64,000 nucleotides of DNA, from NCBI GenBank assembly GCA_030539275.1, contig JAUNSK010000003.1, forward strand, positions 62,001 to 126,000, read 5' to 3'. The notes below the pieces were generated by a model that saw only the letters and a list, made by a program, of their open reading frames with translations, did no database searches and had not been told where the DNA came from. The position numbers were made by a program, and so were the translations under genes. Shown here in pieces: positions 8,318 through 18,333 of the stretch. Position 1 is the first letter of the stretch. Each line of letters opens with the position of its first letter. The stretch comes from Oscillospiraceae bacterium. GTDB lineage: Bacteria > Bacillota > Clostridia > Oscillospirales > Ruminococcaceae.

Positions 8318-9367
8318 TTGACCGAGAAAAACATTACTATAGTTGTTACTGTTTATAATAAGGCAGCCTATATTGAAGATTGCCTGATAAGTATTCTTCA
8401 TCAGACAAATGAGAAGTTTGAAATGATCGTTGTTGATGATGGATCAGAAGATAATAGTCTGCAGATATGTAAAAACATACAGAGTGTATATAAAAACTTT
8501 ACTGTTTTTTCTCAGGAACACGCAGGTGCATGGGCGGCAAGAAACCTCGGCATTGAAAAGTGTTCAACAGATTATCTCCTTTTCGTAGACGGGGATGATA
8601 TTTTAACCCCCGAAACTGTCGAAAAGCTTAATAACATAGCATTATTTGACAAAGATTTGACAGTATTCGGAATTAATTACGTTCTTCCCGGGGGAAAAAA
8701 GGTATGCAGTGTTGATCATAAACTCGAATGTTTCAACGATCGTGAACAGATTCAGAAAAATCTGCTGAGACTATGGGAAAGCGGGCTTATGTACTCTGTA
8801 TGTAATAAATTATTATCCATGGATATTATCAGAAAAAACAATATCAGGTTCAGAAATAAGGATTTTGGAGAAGATCTTACATTTGTATGTGAATATACAA
8901 GGTACTGCAATAATATCCTGATGCTTGATGAGTGTTTCTATGATTACATGCAGCATAACTGCAATTCTCTTAGTAAAATGTACAGAAATAACATGTTTGA
9001 GATCAGGACAACAGAGCATCATGAACTTATGAACTATTTTCAGAATATGGACTGTATTCAACAGGACACTTCAGAGTTTCTTGCTAAAAGATTTGTAGAA
9101 CGTATTGTCGGATGTATAGAAAATGAAATTTCAGGTGACTGCAATAAAAAAATGAGATACAAATTTTCACAGGTAAGAAAAATTATTTCATGTCAGGAAG
9201 TACAGCAGCAGATCAGGACAGCTAAGCTAAGCAGCAGGAAAATGAAAGTTCTTGTATGGTTTATGCGCTACAGGCTGTCTTTATCTACATTTATCTGTGG
9301 TTTGTCGATTTCTGCTGTTAAAAAATTTATGCCAGGATTTTTTGTTGTGCTTAAAATGCACAGATGA
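8318..9367 (+). CDS. Family 2 glycosyltransferase
   Basis: A 349-residue GT-A fold enzyme. The N-terminus has the GT2 pattern TIVVTVYNKAAYIEDCL, then VDDGSEDNS (nucleotide binding) and the metal-binding FVDGDDIL near residue 90. The C-terminal third is variable and has no clear membrane anchor. The start is a TTG with GAGAGG a few bases upstream; no ATG fits. It opens a plus-strand run of ten genes for surface glycan synthesis and export. Sugar donor and acceptor cannot be read from the sequence. Confidence 0.85.
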   Translation: MTEKNITIVVTVYNKAAYIEDCLISILHQTNEKFEMIVVDDGSEDNSLQICKNIQSVYKNFTVFSQEHAGAWAARNLGIEKCSTDYLLFVDGDDILTPETVEKLNNIALFDKDLTVFGINYVLPGGKKVCSVDHKLECFNDREQIQKNLLRLWESGLMYSVCNKLLSMDIIRKNNIRFRNKDFGEDLTFVCEYTRYCNNILMLDECFYDYMQHNCNSLSKMYRNNMFEIRTTEHHELMNYFQNMDCIQQDTSEFLAKRFVERIVGCIENEISGDCNKKMRYKFSQVRKIISCQEVQQQIRTAKLSSRKMKVLVWFMRYRLSLSTFICGLSISAVKKFMPGFFVVLKMHR

Positions 9368-9396
9368 AAAAAATAATTTAAAAGGAAATGTGTATT

Positions 9397-10632
9397 ATGA
9401 AAAAAGTGAATGTTGTGGGATTAGGTTATATCGGACTTCCGACTGCTCTTATGATGGCATCAAGCGGTGTAAATGTTGTAGGAACAGATTTTAAAGCAAG
9501 CGTTGTTGATACTCTTAACAGCGGCAGTGTTCCATTTCAGGAGAAGGGAATGACAGAGCTGTATGAAAAGGCTGTTAAGAACAATATAACATTTTCAACA
9601 CAGTATCAGAAGGCTGATGTTTATATCGTATGCGTTGCAACACCATATGATAAGGATTCTAAAAAAATTGATCCTGCTTTCGTTATAGGTGCTGTTAAGA
9701 ATGTTCTTGAAGTATGTGACAGAAATTCGATCATTGTTGTTGAATCAACCGTATCTCCGGGTACAATGAATAAATATGTACGTCCGCTGTTTGCTGAGTA
9801 TGGTTTTGAAGCAGGAAAGGATATTCATCTTGTTCATGCTCCTGAAAGAATAATACCTGGAAACATGGTATATGAACTCATTCATAATTCCAGAACGATC
9901 GGTGCTGATGATAAGGCTGTCGGAGAAGAAGTCAGAAGTATTTATAAAACATTCTGCCAGGGTGACATAGAAGTAACTGATATCCGGACTGCAGAAATGA
10001 CAAAGGTTGTTGAGAATACATTCCGTGATATCAATATTGCATTTGCAAATGAACTTCTGAAAATATGCCGCAGCGATGGACTTGATGTAAATGAGATCAT
10101 CCGTATTGCCAACAAGCATCCACGTGTAAATATCCTTTCACCCGGTCCCGGCGTTGGCGGACACTGCATTTCAGTTGATCCATGGTTTCTTGTAGGTGAT
10201 TATCCGGAGCTTGCAAAGCTTATCCGTCAGGCTCGTCTTACAAATGACAGTATGCCTGATTACGTTCTTGAACGTACATATGCACTTTGCCGTGAATACA
10301 ACATTTCAATGGACCGTGTAGGTTTTTACGGACTTACATATAAGGAAGACGTTGATGATGTACGTGACAGCCCGACACTGCAGCTGATTGAGAAAATGAA
10401 TGAACATCTTGCTGCATCACCAAAATGCTATGATCCGATGGTTGAAAGAAAGATCACTGATAATCAGTATGATAATTTTGATTCATTTATCAATGATATA
10501 GACATTATGGTAGTAATGGTAAGCCATTCACATCTCAATGAAAATGCTGCAAAGATCAGCGGCAAAATAATTCTTGATACAAGAAAATGTGCCGGCGTTC
10601 TTGCTGACAGCAACAATGTTTCACTCCTTTAA
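9397..10632 (+). CDS. wecC: UDP-N-acetyl-D-mannosamine dehydrogenase
   Basis: This NAD-dependent enzyme oxidises UDP-ManNAc to UDP-ManNAcA. The Rossmann motif GLGYIGLP is at residues 7-14. The central APERIIPG and the catalytic-cysteine motif GGHCISVDPWF (Cys near residue 256) match the WecC/MnaB branch of UDP-sugar dehydrogenases. At 411 residues it has the usual length. ATG 9397 is chosen because AAGGAAA lies 11 bases upstream, while the ATG at 9388 is too close to it. The partner epimerase WecB is encoded 10.5 kb downstream at the end of the same cluster, which supports a ManNAcA-containing polymer. Confidence 0.9.
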   Translation: MKKVNVVGLGYIGLPTALMMASSGVNVVGTDFKASVVDTLNSGSVPFQEKGMTELYEKAVKNNITFSTQYQKADVYIVCVATPYDKDSKKIDPAFVIGAVKNVLEVCDRNSIIVVESTVSPGTMNKYVRPLFAEYGFEAGKDIHLVHAPERIIPGNMVYELIHNSRTIGADDKAVGEEVRSIYKTFCQGDIEVTDIRTAEMTKVVENTFRDINIAFANELLKICRSDGLDVNEIIRIANKHPRVNILSPGPGVGGHCISVDPWFLVGDYPELAKLIRQARLTNDSMPDYVLERTYALCREYNISMDRVGFYGLTYKEDVDDVRDSPTLQLIEKMNEHLAASPKCYDPMVERKITDNQYDNFDSFINDIDIMVVMVSHSHLNENAAKISGKIILDTRKCAGVLADSNNVSLL

Positions 10633-10634
10633 TT

Positions 10635-11723
10635 ATGAAATATAAACACTCACTGAAAAACAACGTATTTATCAATTCAATGCTCCACTATATTTACCTT
10701 TATCCGGCTGCAGTACTTAAATCAGACGGGAATATTCCTGATATCAAAAAGGCTAACGGACCAGGTCCGAGGATAGCATTTATATGTGATGAGATGACCT
10801 GGCAGGACTATTCACATTTTTATGACTGCATTTTTCTTCATCCGCGTACCTTTGAAAAACAGCTTATGCAGTTTCGTCCCGATATACTGTTCTGTGAATC
10901 TGCATGGTCCGGTATAGACAAGTACAGAAATTGCTGGCGCGGCCGGATATATAAAGATGAAAGACTTATTTTTGACAACAGAAAAGAACTTCTTGATATC
11001 CTGAAGATCTGTCAGAGCAATAATATAAAGACAGTATTCTGGAACAAGGAAGACCCGGTATACTTTAACCACCAGATCTATAACTTTACTGATACAGCAT
11101 TAAAATTTGACTACATATTAACTACAGCAGCTGAGTGCGTAGAAATGTATAAAAGTTCAGGACATGAAAATGTAAGCGTTCTTCCGTTCGGGGTAAACAG
11201 TATAATGTTCAACCCCGGTCGTGAAGAATATAAAAAAGACTCTGTTGTATTTACGGGAAGCTGGTACTCTGATCAGACACAAAGGTGTCAGGACCTGGAG
11301 AAATTACTTGATTACGTGATCAGTCAGGGATTGTCACTTGATATCTACGACAGAAAATCAGAAAGTCCTGAAAAAAAATTCAGATTTCCCAGAAAGTATC
11401 AGTCATATCTTAATAATGAAGTTCCATTTAGGGATATCCCGCAGCTGTGCAAGCAGTATGAATACGCAGTGAATGTAAACACTGTAACAACATCCCGGAC
11501 TATGTTTTCGAGAAGACTGCTGCAGATGGCGGCGTGTGGAATGAAGGTTATCAGCAATGATTTTGGAGGTTCTCAGAGACTCTCAGAAATTCTGACCTGT
11601 AAATATATCAGTGATGGTATCATCCTGATAGAAGGAATCCCTGAAAAGATCAATGAAGCATTTTCTACTTCAGGTCAGCTGTCAGATATTTTAAAAATCA
11701 CAGGTATCTCTGATACACCATAA
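10635..11723 (+). CDS. CgeB-like glycosyltransferase (GT4-type fold)
   Basis: A 362-residue protein of the CgeB-like group: an N-terminal Rossmann half with FWNKEDP, then TTAAECVEMY, LPFGVNSIMFNP, a VVFTGSWY strand-loop, and a C-terminal half with NVNTVTTSRTMFSRRLLQMAACG, the donor-binding region. The gene starts 2 bases after the wecC stop. It is the shortest of three related enzymes in this cluster (others at 11746 and 14908) and lacks their C-terminal extension with the YYLEDM motif. Substrate unknown. Confidence 0.75.
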   Translation: MKYKHSLKNNVFINSMLHYIYLYPAAVLKSDGNIPDIKKANGPGPRIAFICDEMTWQDYSHFYDCIFLHPRTFEKQLMQFRPDILFCESAWSGIDKYRNCWRGRIYKDERLIFDNRKELLDILKICQSNNIKTVFWNKEDPVYFNHQIYNFTDTALKFDYILTTAAECVEMYKSSGHENVSVLPFGVNSIMFNPGREEYKKDSVVFTGSWYSDQTQRCQDLEKLLDYVISQGLSLDIYDRKSESPEKKFRFPRKYQSYLNNEVPFRDIPQLCKQYEYAVNVNTVTTSRTMFSRRLLQMAACGMKVISNDFGGSQRLSEILTCKYISDGIILIEGIPEKINEAFSTSGQLSDILKITGISDTP

Positions 11724-11745
11724 CCAGGACAGGGGATCGCAATGA

Positions 11746-13290
11746 ATGACAAAAGTAAATGCATTAAAAAAAGCATATAAAATATTCAGCAGACACGAAT
11801 GGAATCTGTATAAAAGCGTTTGTGACAGGAAGTTACAGGATTCAATTATGAACGGTCTCAGAAATATGCCTGTCAGCAGCGGCTCAAGATATTATCATAA
11901 GCTTGATGCCAGAGTTGGCATTATATCTGATGAATTCATTTTTGAGACATATAAGTCCAGCTGCAGTCTTATCTATCTGACTCCTGACAACTGGAGAAAT
12001 CTGATCGGAACTCTGGATATTATTATTCTTGTGTCTGTATGGCATGGACTCAACCATGAATGGGATGCCGCTTACAGACAGGGAAGTGCGGCATTTAATG
12101 AGATCACAAAAATAAAGGAGGCTGCTGCCGGGCTCCAGGTGCCGGTGGTTTTCTATTCAAAAGAAGATCCTCCCAATTTTAATGTTTTTATTGATCTGGC
12201 TTGTGATGTCAGGTCTATATTTACCTCAGCAGCAGAATGCATTCCTATGTACAATGAACGTTTCCCTGAAACACCGTGTTATTGTCTGCCTTTTGCAATA
12301 AACCCTGTTTTGCATAATCCGGTTGGAATGTTCAGAGATAAATACGAAAATTCGGTTCTTTTTGCAGGATCATGGATAAAGAAATATCCCAGAAGAATAT
12401 CTGACCAGAAAAATATTTTCAGATGGGTAAGAAGATCCGGCTTCCGTCTTGCAATAATAGACCGGAATTTTAATATCTGCAATCTGAGATATCAGTATCC
12501 GTTTAAATACTGGAAAAATGTAATTTCATCATTTTCATATAAGGAAATAGCCTCTGTCTATAAAATGTTTACATATACGATAAATCTTAACTCAGTTTGT
12601 GAGAGTGATACAATGTTTGCAAACAGGGTATACGATGCTTCTGCATGCGGCTGTGTGATAATCTCTAATGAGAGCACTGGCATGAAGAAGCTGTTTGGTC
12701 ATGTATGTGTTGTTGATTCGTATAAGGAATTAAAGCAGGTACTGAGCATAAAACCCGATGAATTGTATACAAAACAGTTAAGTGCTGTGCGCAGTGTATA
12801 CAGACTCAATACCATATATGAAAATATATTATCAGTACTTAACAGTTCTTCAGATACTTATTACTCATTTTCTGCACCGTCAGTATGCGTTGTGCTTCCT
12901 GATAACTGTAAAAATGAGAAGACTTTAAAAAAAATGTTTGATGAACAGACATATAAAAATAAGTTTCTTATAGAAAGCGGATGTGATCCTCAGAAGCTGT
13001 CCGGATACGATATTGTTTCATTCTGGGGGAATGACAGAAAATACGGTATATATTATCTTGAAGATATGATAAACGGGTTTAAGTACACAGACTGCAGCTA
13101 CATAACAAAAGGCGAAGCGCAGCATGAATATACAGAGAAGATAGGTGATAAATATGCAACTGTTTTCTGGCGAAGTTCTTACGAGACCGGATTTTTAGCC
13201 GGACTTGATGAAAAAGACATTTTTCTTGAGAACGGTTATTCATCCGACTGCGCAAATTACGAAATCTTCAAAGAGGAGAAGACAATTTGA
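11746..13290 (+). CDS. CgeB-like glycosyltransferase with C-terminal extension
   Basis: A 514-residue paralogue of the CgeB-like region of the 14908 protein. Shared landmarks are FYSKEDPPN, FTSAAECIP, NPVLHNPVG, LFAGSWIKKYPRR, SDTMFANRVYDASACG and, in the extension, YYLEDMINGFKYTDCSYITK and TVFWR. In CgeB-like enzymes the C-terminal Rossmann half binds the nucleotide sugar. The extra ~150 residues after the donor-binding half occur in both paralogues and may be an acceptor or partner module. ATG 11746 has ACAGGGGA about 10 bases upstream; an overlapping ATG at 11742 is out of frame. It overlaps the next gene by 4 bases. Confidence 0.75.
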   Translation: MTKVNALKKAYKIFSRHEWNLYKSVCDRKLQDSIMNGLRNMPVSSGSRYYHKLDARVGIISDEFIFETYKSSCSLIYLTPDNWRNLIGTLDIIILVSVWHGLNHEWDAAYRQGSAAFNEITKIKEAAAGLQVPVVFYSKEDPPNFNVFIDLACDVRSIFTSAAECIPMYNERFPETPCYCLPFAINPVLHNPVGMFRDKYENSVLFAGSWIKKYPRRISDQKNIFRWVRRSGFRLAIIDRNFNICNLRYQYPFKYWKNVISSFSYKEIASVYKMFTYTINLNSVCESDTMFANRVYDASACGCVIISNESTGMKKLFGHVCVVDSYKELKQVLSIKPDELYTKQLSAVRSVYRLNTIYENILSVLNSSSDTYYSFSAPSVCVVLPDNCKNEKTLKKMFDEQTYKNKFLIESGCDPQKLSGYDIVSFWGNDRKYGIYYLEDMINGFKYTDCSYITKGEAQHEYTEKIGDKYATVFWRSSYETGFLAGLDEKDIFLENGYSSDCANYEIFKEEKTI

Positions 13291-14105
13291 AAGAATACAT
13301 ACGTTTTCTGAAAAAATCAACGCTTGATATTTTTCGCAATATTCACAGGATAATATCTCTTGCGGGATTTGAATATGAACTGTCAGGCAAGGATATGTTT
13401 CTGGGCAAGCTGTGGAAGGCGATTTCTCCGCTTATTCAGATAGGAGCATACTGGCTGGTATTCGGCATCGGGATCCGTCATGGAAATCCCATTGACGGTT
13501 ATCCGTATGTAGTATGGCTTACGTGCGGAGTTACCCCGTGGCTTTTGATGAGCCGCAGCATAAACATCGGTGCAAATTCTGTATTCAGAAAAGCGACTAT
13601 GCTGACGAGAGCCAACATATCAACCGTTCTCATTCCGATAAGCAGTATACTGGCAGTAATATTTGATAACTGCTGGACGATCGCGCTGATGGCTGTTATA
13701 TATTTTGCTAACGGATGTACGTTCTCATGGCAGATGATAAATCTGTTATATTATATATTCTTTGCCTTCTGTTTCTTATCTGCCTTGTCCGAGTTTACAT
13801 CTGTTCTTGTAATGCTTGCAAGAGATTTTAAAAAGCTCATCGAAATGGTAATGAGACTTCTTTTCTTCCTGTCTCCTATAATGTGGAGACCGGGAGACAA
13901 CATGCCGCAGGCTTATAAGGTATTTGACAGACTCAATCCTATTGCCTATGTAATAAGAGGCTTCAGAAACAGTATGCTGTACAGAACTTCATTTTATGAG
14001 GATCTTAAGTCAGCTGCGGTTTTCTGGGGGATGACAGTCTTATTATACCTGATAGGAATAGCGTTCCAGAAAAAGCTTAAAAACAATATTCTGGACTGTA
14101 TGTGA
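13287..14105 (+). CDS. Polysaccharide ABC exporter permease (TagG/Wzm type)
   Basis: A 272-residue ABC-2 membrane protein with about six hydrophobic segments. GKLWKAISPLIQIGAYWLVFG near residue 45 and the conserved LSPIMW and LNPIAYVIRGFR near the C-terminus are typical of exporters of teichoic acids, O-antigens and related glycans. The start is TTG at 13287, inside the TTGA overlap with the preceding stop; the preceding AGGAGAAG is the ribosome site. It pairs with the ATPase encoded immediately downstream. Confidence 0.9.
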   Translation: MKEYIRFLKKSTLDIFRNIHRIISLAGFEYELSGKDMFLGKLWKAISPLIQIGAYWLVFGIGIRHGNPIDGYPYVVWLTCGVTPWLLMSRSINIGANSVFRKATMLTRANISTVLIPISSILAVIFDNCWTIALMAVIYFANGCTFSWQMINLLYYIFFAFCFLSALSEFTSVLVMLARDFKKLIEMVMRLLFFLSPIMWRPGDNMPQAYKVFDRLNPIAYVIRGFRNSMLYRTSFYEDLKSAAVFWGMTVLLYLIGIAFQKKLKNNILDCM

Positions 14106-14113
14106 GGTGTGCT

Positions 14114-14908
14114 ATGGAAACAGCTATTACAGCAAAGGATGTACGCAAAGTTTATAAGATATACAGAAATCAGAAAGAAAGATACCTTGATTTTTTTCTT
14201 CCTAAGTCATACGGCAGGTCATTCTATGCTCTCGACGATATAAACTTTGAAATAGGAAAAGGGGAGTCAGTAGGGCTTATCGGCCTCAACGGAAGCGGAA
14301 AATCAACACTTGCAAATCTGATCGCCGGATATTCGGCAGTATCAGGCGGTACGCTTGAAACAAAGGGAAATGTATCTTCGATAGCAGTGTCTGCCGGTGT
14401 AGATATAAAGCTTACCGGCATCGAAAACATCACGCAGAAGTGCCTTCTTCTCGGACTCAGTCACAGCGAAATAAAAGAGCTGACACCTCAGATAATCGAA
14501 TTTGCTGATCTGGGCGATTTTATTTATCAGCAGGTGAAGACATATTCGAGCGGTATGCGTTCAAAACTCGGTTTTGCCATATCTGTAAATATTGATCCTG
14601 ATATAATGATCATCGATGAGGCTTTGTCAGTAGGAGATCCGACATTTACTGCAAGATGTCTTGATAAGATGAATGAGTTCAGAAAAAGCGGCAAGACAAT
14701 TATTTTTGTAAGTCACTCGATGCCTCAGGTCAGAGACTTCTGTGATAAGGCCATATGGATCCAGAGCGGAAACATAAGAAAAATGGGAGACTGTATGGAA
14801 GTGACTGCTGAGTATGCATCATTCATAAAAGAATTCAATTCACATACTGAAGCTGAAAAACGGGTAATGTATGAAGAAATACGCCAAAAACAAATGAGGG
14901 ATTTGTAA
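14114..14908 (+). CDS. Polysaccharide ABC exporter ATPase (TagH/Wzt type)
   Basis: A 264-residue ABC ATPase. Walker A GLNGSGKST is near residues 57-65, signature YSSGMRSKLGF near residue 142, and Walker B IMIIDEALSVGD near residue 165, with the switch His in FVSHS. The EALSVGD sequence is typical of the Wzt/TagH group. There is no C-terminal carbohydrate-binding domain as in long Wzt proteins. ATG 14114 is preferred because GAGG sits 6 bases upstream; a GTG at 14102 is an alternative. With the permease it would move the lipid-linked glycan across the membrane. Confidence 0.92.
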   Translation: METAITAKDVRKVYKIYRNQKERYLDFFLPKSYGRSFYALDDINFEIGKGESVGLIGLNGSGKSTLANLIAGYSAVSGGTLETKGNVSSIAVSAGVDIKLTGIENITQKCLLLGLSHSEIKELTPQIIEFADLGDFIYQQVKTYSSGMRSKLGFAISVNIDPDIMIIDEALSVGDPTFTARCLDKMNEFRKSGKTIIFVSHSMPQVRDFCDKAIWIQSGNIRKMGDCMEVTAEYASFIKEFNSHTEAEKRVMYEEIRQKQMRDL

Positions 14909-17900
14909 TGAGTAAAAAGAATCGCCGGAACTCTGAAAGGATTAATCCTGTAACAGATACTACGCTGGATACAGGAGGAGCATCTGTAAGTTCTTATGAC
15001 TCTTCTCTCAAAGAAGAATTAACAAGACTACAGGCGGCATATGGGAAAAATGTTGAAGAAAATCATATTCTCCGCTCGAGAATCGATGAGCTGCAAAAAG
15101 AACTTGATAAGACAGAGAAACTCAGGCAAAAGGAAAAAGAACAAATTGCACAAATAAAGAAAATAAACGCCTCACAGTCACAGCAGCTTCAGAGACTGAC
15201 TCATCAGTATGAGAGACTCAGGACCAGATATGATGCGCTGTCACATTCAAAGCTTGGACGGCTCACGTTATACTTCTGGACAAAACAGGCAAATAAACCT
15301 GTTGAAAACAGAGGCTTCCATCAGTTTAAGTTCATAGAAAAATATTTTGCAAAACTTCCGTCAACTGAAAATCTTCAGCTTGAGCTCGGACTTGCGACTC
15401 AGAAGCCGGCTCCGGAAGTTCAGGTCATTTCTTCTATGAGCAAAGCTCAGGAGAACTGGTTTGAAAACTACAAAACTAAAATACTTGATATTCCCGAAAG
15501 TAATGGCATCAGATATTATAAAAAGCTTTGTCTTAAGATAGGCATCATCTGTGATGAGTTTTTCTTTGATTCCATAAGATCAGCAGCTGATTTTATATGT
15601 TTGACTCCGGAGAACTGGAAAGAAGAAATAGACAATGGTCTGGACGTTCTTTTATTCGTCAGTGCATGGAGGGGAATCCACAACGAATGGGCAGGTCTGG
15701 CAGCTCTGAGTTCGCTTACAACAAATGCAAAACGTCAGACGGCTTTTGAGCTTCTGGATTACTGTCACAGCAACTCAGTGAAGACAATTTTCTATTCAAA
15801 AGAAGATCCGCCTAACTATGAACTGTTTCTTGATTATGCCAAAAGATGTGATTATATATTTACATCAGCAGCTGAATGTATTCCTTATTATAAAAAAGAC
15901 TGTAATAATGAAAATGTGTCAGCTGTTACATTCGGAATAAATCCTGAGATACATAATCCGATCGGATCACATCAGCAGACAAAAGAAAAAACTGTTCTGT
16001 TCTCAGGATCATGGATGAAAAAATATCCGAAACGCTGTGCTGAACTTGCTGTTATTTTTGACGGAGTGCTCAACTCAACATATGATCTGCATATTGTAGA
16101 CAGAAACTATCCTGCAAATAAAAACTATCAGTTCCCTGAGGAATATTTTAAGTTCTCATCACCGGCTCTCGGGCATCAGGAACTCCAGAAGGTACATAAA
16201 CTGTTTGACTGGGCAATCAATATTAATTCTGTAAAGACAAGTAATACAATGTTTGCTAATCGTGGCTTTGAGCTCCAGGCAAACGGAATTCTGCTTTTGT
16301 CAAACTTCAGTGTAGGTGTCAACAGTATGCTCCCGGATATTATGATGGTTCATGACTCAGGCGAAGTGCCGCTGATAGTAGACAATATGAACGAAGAAGA
16401 GATATATGAATTACAGACAGCGGGTGTACGTTCAGTTATGACAGGACATACATGCTTTGACAGAATGAAACAGTATCTTATGCCATGCGGAATAGATGCG
16501 TCTCAGCCTGAAAGAAAGATTCTGGTTATAGCTGATAAAATAACACAGAATGTTTCAGACTGTTTTGATCGTCAGACCTATCAGCCAAAGGTTCTGATGT
16601 GCGTTACGGACGTTAGTGAAGATACTCTTGATAAGTATGATATGGTTTCATGGTTCGATGAAAATTCCGTTTATGGATCCTACTATCTGGAGGATATGGC
16701 AAACGGATTCAAGTATACCGCATGTTCGTATATCACAAAGGATGCATGGTATAACGGCAGGAAATTAAATACTGGAACTGAACATAATTACGTTAATTCA
16801 ATGAACAGCAAATACAGGACACTATTCTGGCGGGATGCTTTTACAGCAGATTTTCTGCTTGGCGTGAACGGAAAACAAAATATCGAAAACGGATACAGTA
16901 TTGATCATTTTTCATATAATGCAGTCAGTGTCAGAAATACAAAGGCAAAGAAAAAGTACCTCCTTTCTGTTGTTGTTCCGATCTACAATAACGGTAAGCA
17001 CCTGTACGGAAAGTGCTTTAACTCTCTGCGCCGCAGCAGCATGTTTGAGAATATGGAAATAATATTCGTTGATGATGGTTCTACTGATGAACGCACGATC
17101 AAAACAGCAAGGGAAATAGAAAGCCGGTTTACAAATGTCAGCATGTACTGTTTCAATGACGGCGGAAGCGGCAGTGCATCACGTCCGAGAAACAAAGGCG
17201 TTGAAATTGCATCATCAGATTATATAACATTTCTTGATCCGGATAATGAAGCCGTTTGTGACGGATATGCAAAACTATTTGATATCGCTGTTCATGATGA
17301 CTTCGACATCGTTCTTGGAAACATGTATAAATGTGATACTGAAAATAAAACCGCAGACAACTACAGAAAAATACTTGATGGTACGGGTACCGATACGTTT
17401 ACTGACGGTTTCGGTGATAACCTTGTTAAGGTAAATTTCCTTTCTATCAGTATTCAGGCAATGGTAATCAGAAAAAAAATTATTACTGAGAATAATCTTG
17501 AACAGGTAGTGGGTTCGGCCGGACAGGATACACTTTTTTCCTGGCAGCTTCTGTCTTCATCAAAGAGAATAAAAGCGATCGATCTTCCTATTCATGTTTA
17601 TTATGCGCAGACTGCCGGTTCAGTCACAAATGTGATCAAACCAAAGTTTTTTGAAAAGCTTATGCTTCTTCAGCAGCCAAAGCTTTGCTGGCTGAGAGAT
17701 TCAGGTCTTCTTGATTCGTTTATGGATAAAAGATATGATTATTATACTTCAAACTGGATACTCAAAAAGCTTGCAGGCGCAGAGAATGCTGCAAAATGTG
17801 CTGAGATAGTTGAACAGATACTTGATGTATACAGTGAGTATTATCATTATACGGATTCTCTGATAAATAATTTTCTTGAATTATGCAGGAAAAAGGATTA

Positions 17901-18327
17901 TGAAGCTGCGGCTGCATGTGTAAAAGAAGCATTCCCGTATAAAGAAAAAAGACCTATGCCTACACTCGGGGAAATACTCGAAAACAGCAGAAAACCTTCT
18001 GTTATGAAGGTTGAATACGAACAGAATGAAAATTCATTTACTTTCCGCAACAAAACTGCTGATGACGATAAAAACATGTATACGTGGGTAGTCCTTCTGG
18101 CTCAGGGAGCTTACCAGAAGATCCACTCAGCAAAGTATTCAAAGGATATTTCATTCATTTACGATTTCTCAGGTGCACAGGCAAATCTGTATAAAATAAG
18201 GGCATTTATTAAACATCCGGATGGCTCAAAGGAATCTGAGGATGTAGCATACATAAAAATTAATGAAGACGGAACAGCTCAGATCATGAAGTCAGAATCA
18301 TCAGCAGTTCCGGCAGAGAAAGGGTAG
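14908..18327 (+). CDS. Giant fusion: coiled coil, CgeB-like GT, GT2 and beta-sandwich module
   Basis: An 1139-residue protein with several parts in order. Residues ~27-112 are a charged coiled coil. Residues ~205-650 are a CgeB-like glycosyltransferase with the same extension as the 11746 protein (FYSKEDPPN, FTSAAECIP, LFSGSWMKKYPKR, YYLEDMANGFKY). Residues ~684-930 are a GT2 domain with SVVVPIYNNG, FVDDGSTDE and FLDPDNE. Residues ~1030-1127 are a beta-rich module that recurs in the next two genes. The GT2 metal motif reads DPD instead of the common DXD spelling DGD/DDD, which is acceptable. It could add two sugars processively. Start TAATG overlaps the preceding stop. Confidence 0.8.
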   Translation: MSKKNRRNSERINPVTDTTLDTGGASVSSYDSSLKEELTRLQAAYGKNVEENHILRSRIDELQKELDKTEKLRQKEKEQIAQIKKINASQSQQLQRLTHQYERLRTRYDALSHSKLGRLTLYFWTKQANKPVENRGFHQFKFIEKYFAKLPSTENLQLELGLATQKPAPEVQVISSMSKAQENWFENYKTKILDIPESNGIRYYKKLCLKIGIICDEFFFDSIRSAADFICLTPENWKEEIDNGLDVLLFVSAWRGIHNEWAGLAALSSLTTNAKRQTAFELLDYCHSNSVKTIFYSKEDPPNYELFLDYAKRCDYIFTSAAECIPYYKKDCNNENVSAVTFGINPEIHNPIGSHQQTKEKTVLFSGSWMKKYPKRCAELAVIFDGVLNSTYDLHIVDRNYPANKNYQFPEEYFKFSSPALGHQELQKVHKLFDWAININSVKTSNTMFANRGFELQANGILLLSNFSVGVNSMLPDIMMVHDSGEVPLIVDNMNEEEIYELQTAGVRSVMTGHTCFDRMKQYLMPCGIDASQPERKILVIADKITQNVSDCFDRQTYQPKVLMCVTDVSEDTLDKYDMVSWFDENSVYGSYYLEDMANGFKYTACSYITKDAWYNGRKLNTGTEHNYVNSMNSKYRTLFWRDAFTADFLLGVNGKQNIENGYSIDHFSYNAVSVRNTKAKKKYLLSVVVPIYNNGKHLYGKCFNSLRRSSMFENMEIIFVDDGSTDERTIKTAREIESRFTNVSMYCFNDGGSGSASRPRNKGVEIASSDYITFLDPDNEAVCDGYAKLFDIAVHDDFDIVLGNMYKCDTENKTADNYRKILDGTGTDTFTDGFGDNLVKVNFLSISIQAMVIRKKIITENNLEQVVGSAGQDTLFSWQLLSSSKRIKAIDLPIHVYYAQTAGSVTNVIKPKFFEKLMLLQQPKLCWLRDSGLLDSFMDKRYDYYTSNWILKKLAGAENAAKCAEIVEQILDVYSEYYHYTDSLINNFLELCRKKDYEAAAACVKEAFPYKEKRPMPTLGEILENSRKPSVMKVEYEQNENSFTFRNKTADDDKNMYTWVVLLAQGAYQKIHSAKYSKDISFIYDFSGAQANLYKIRAFIKHPDGSKESEDVAYIKINEDGTAQIMKSESSAVPAEKG

Positions 18328-18333
18328 TAAGAG

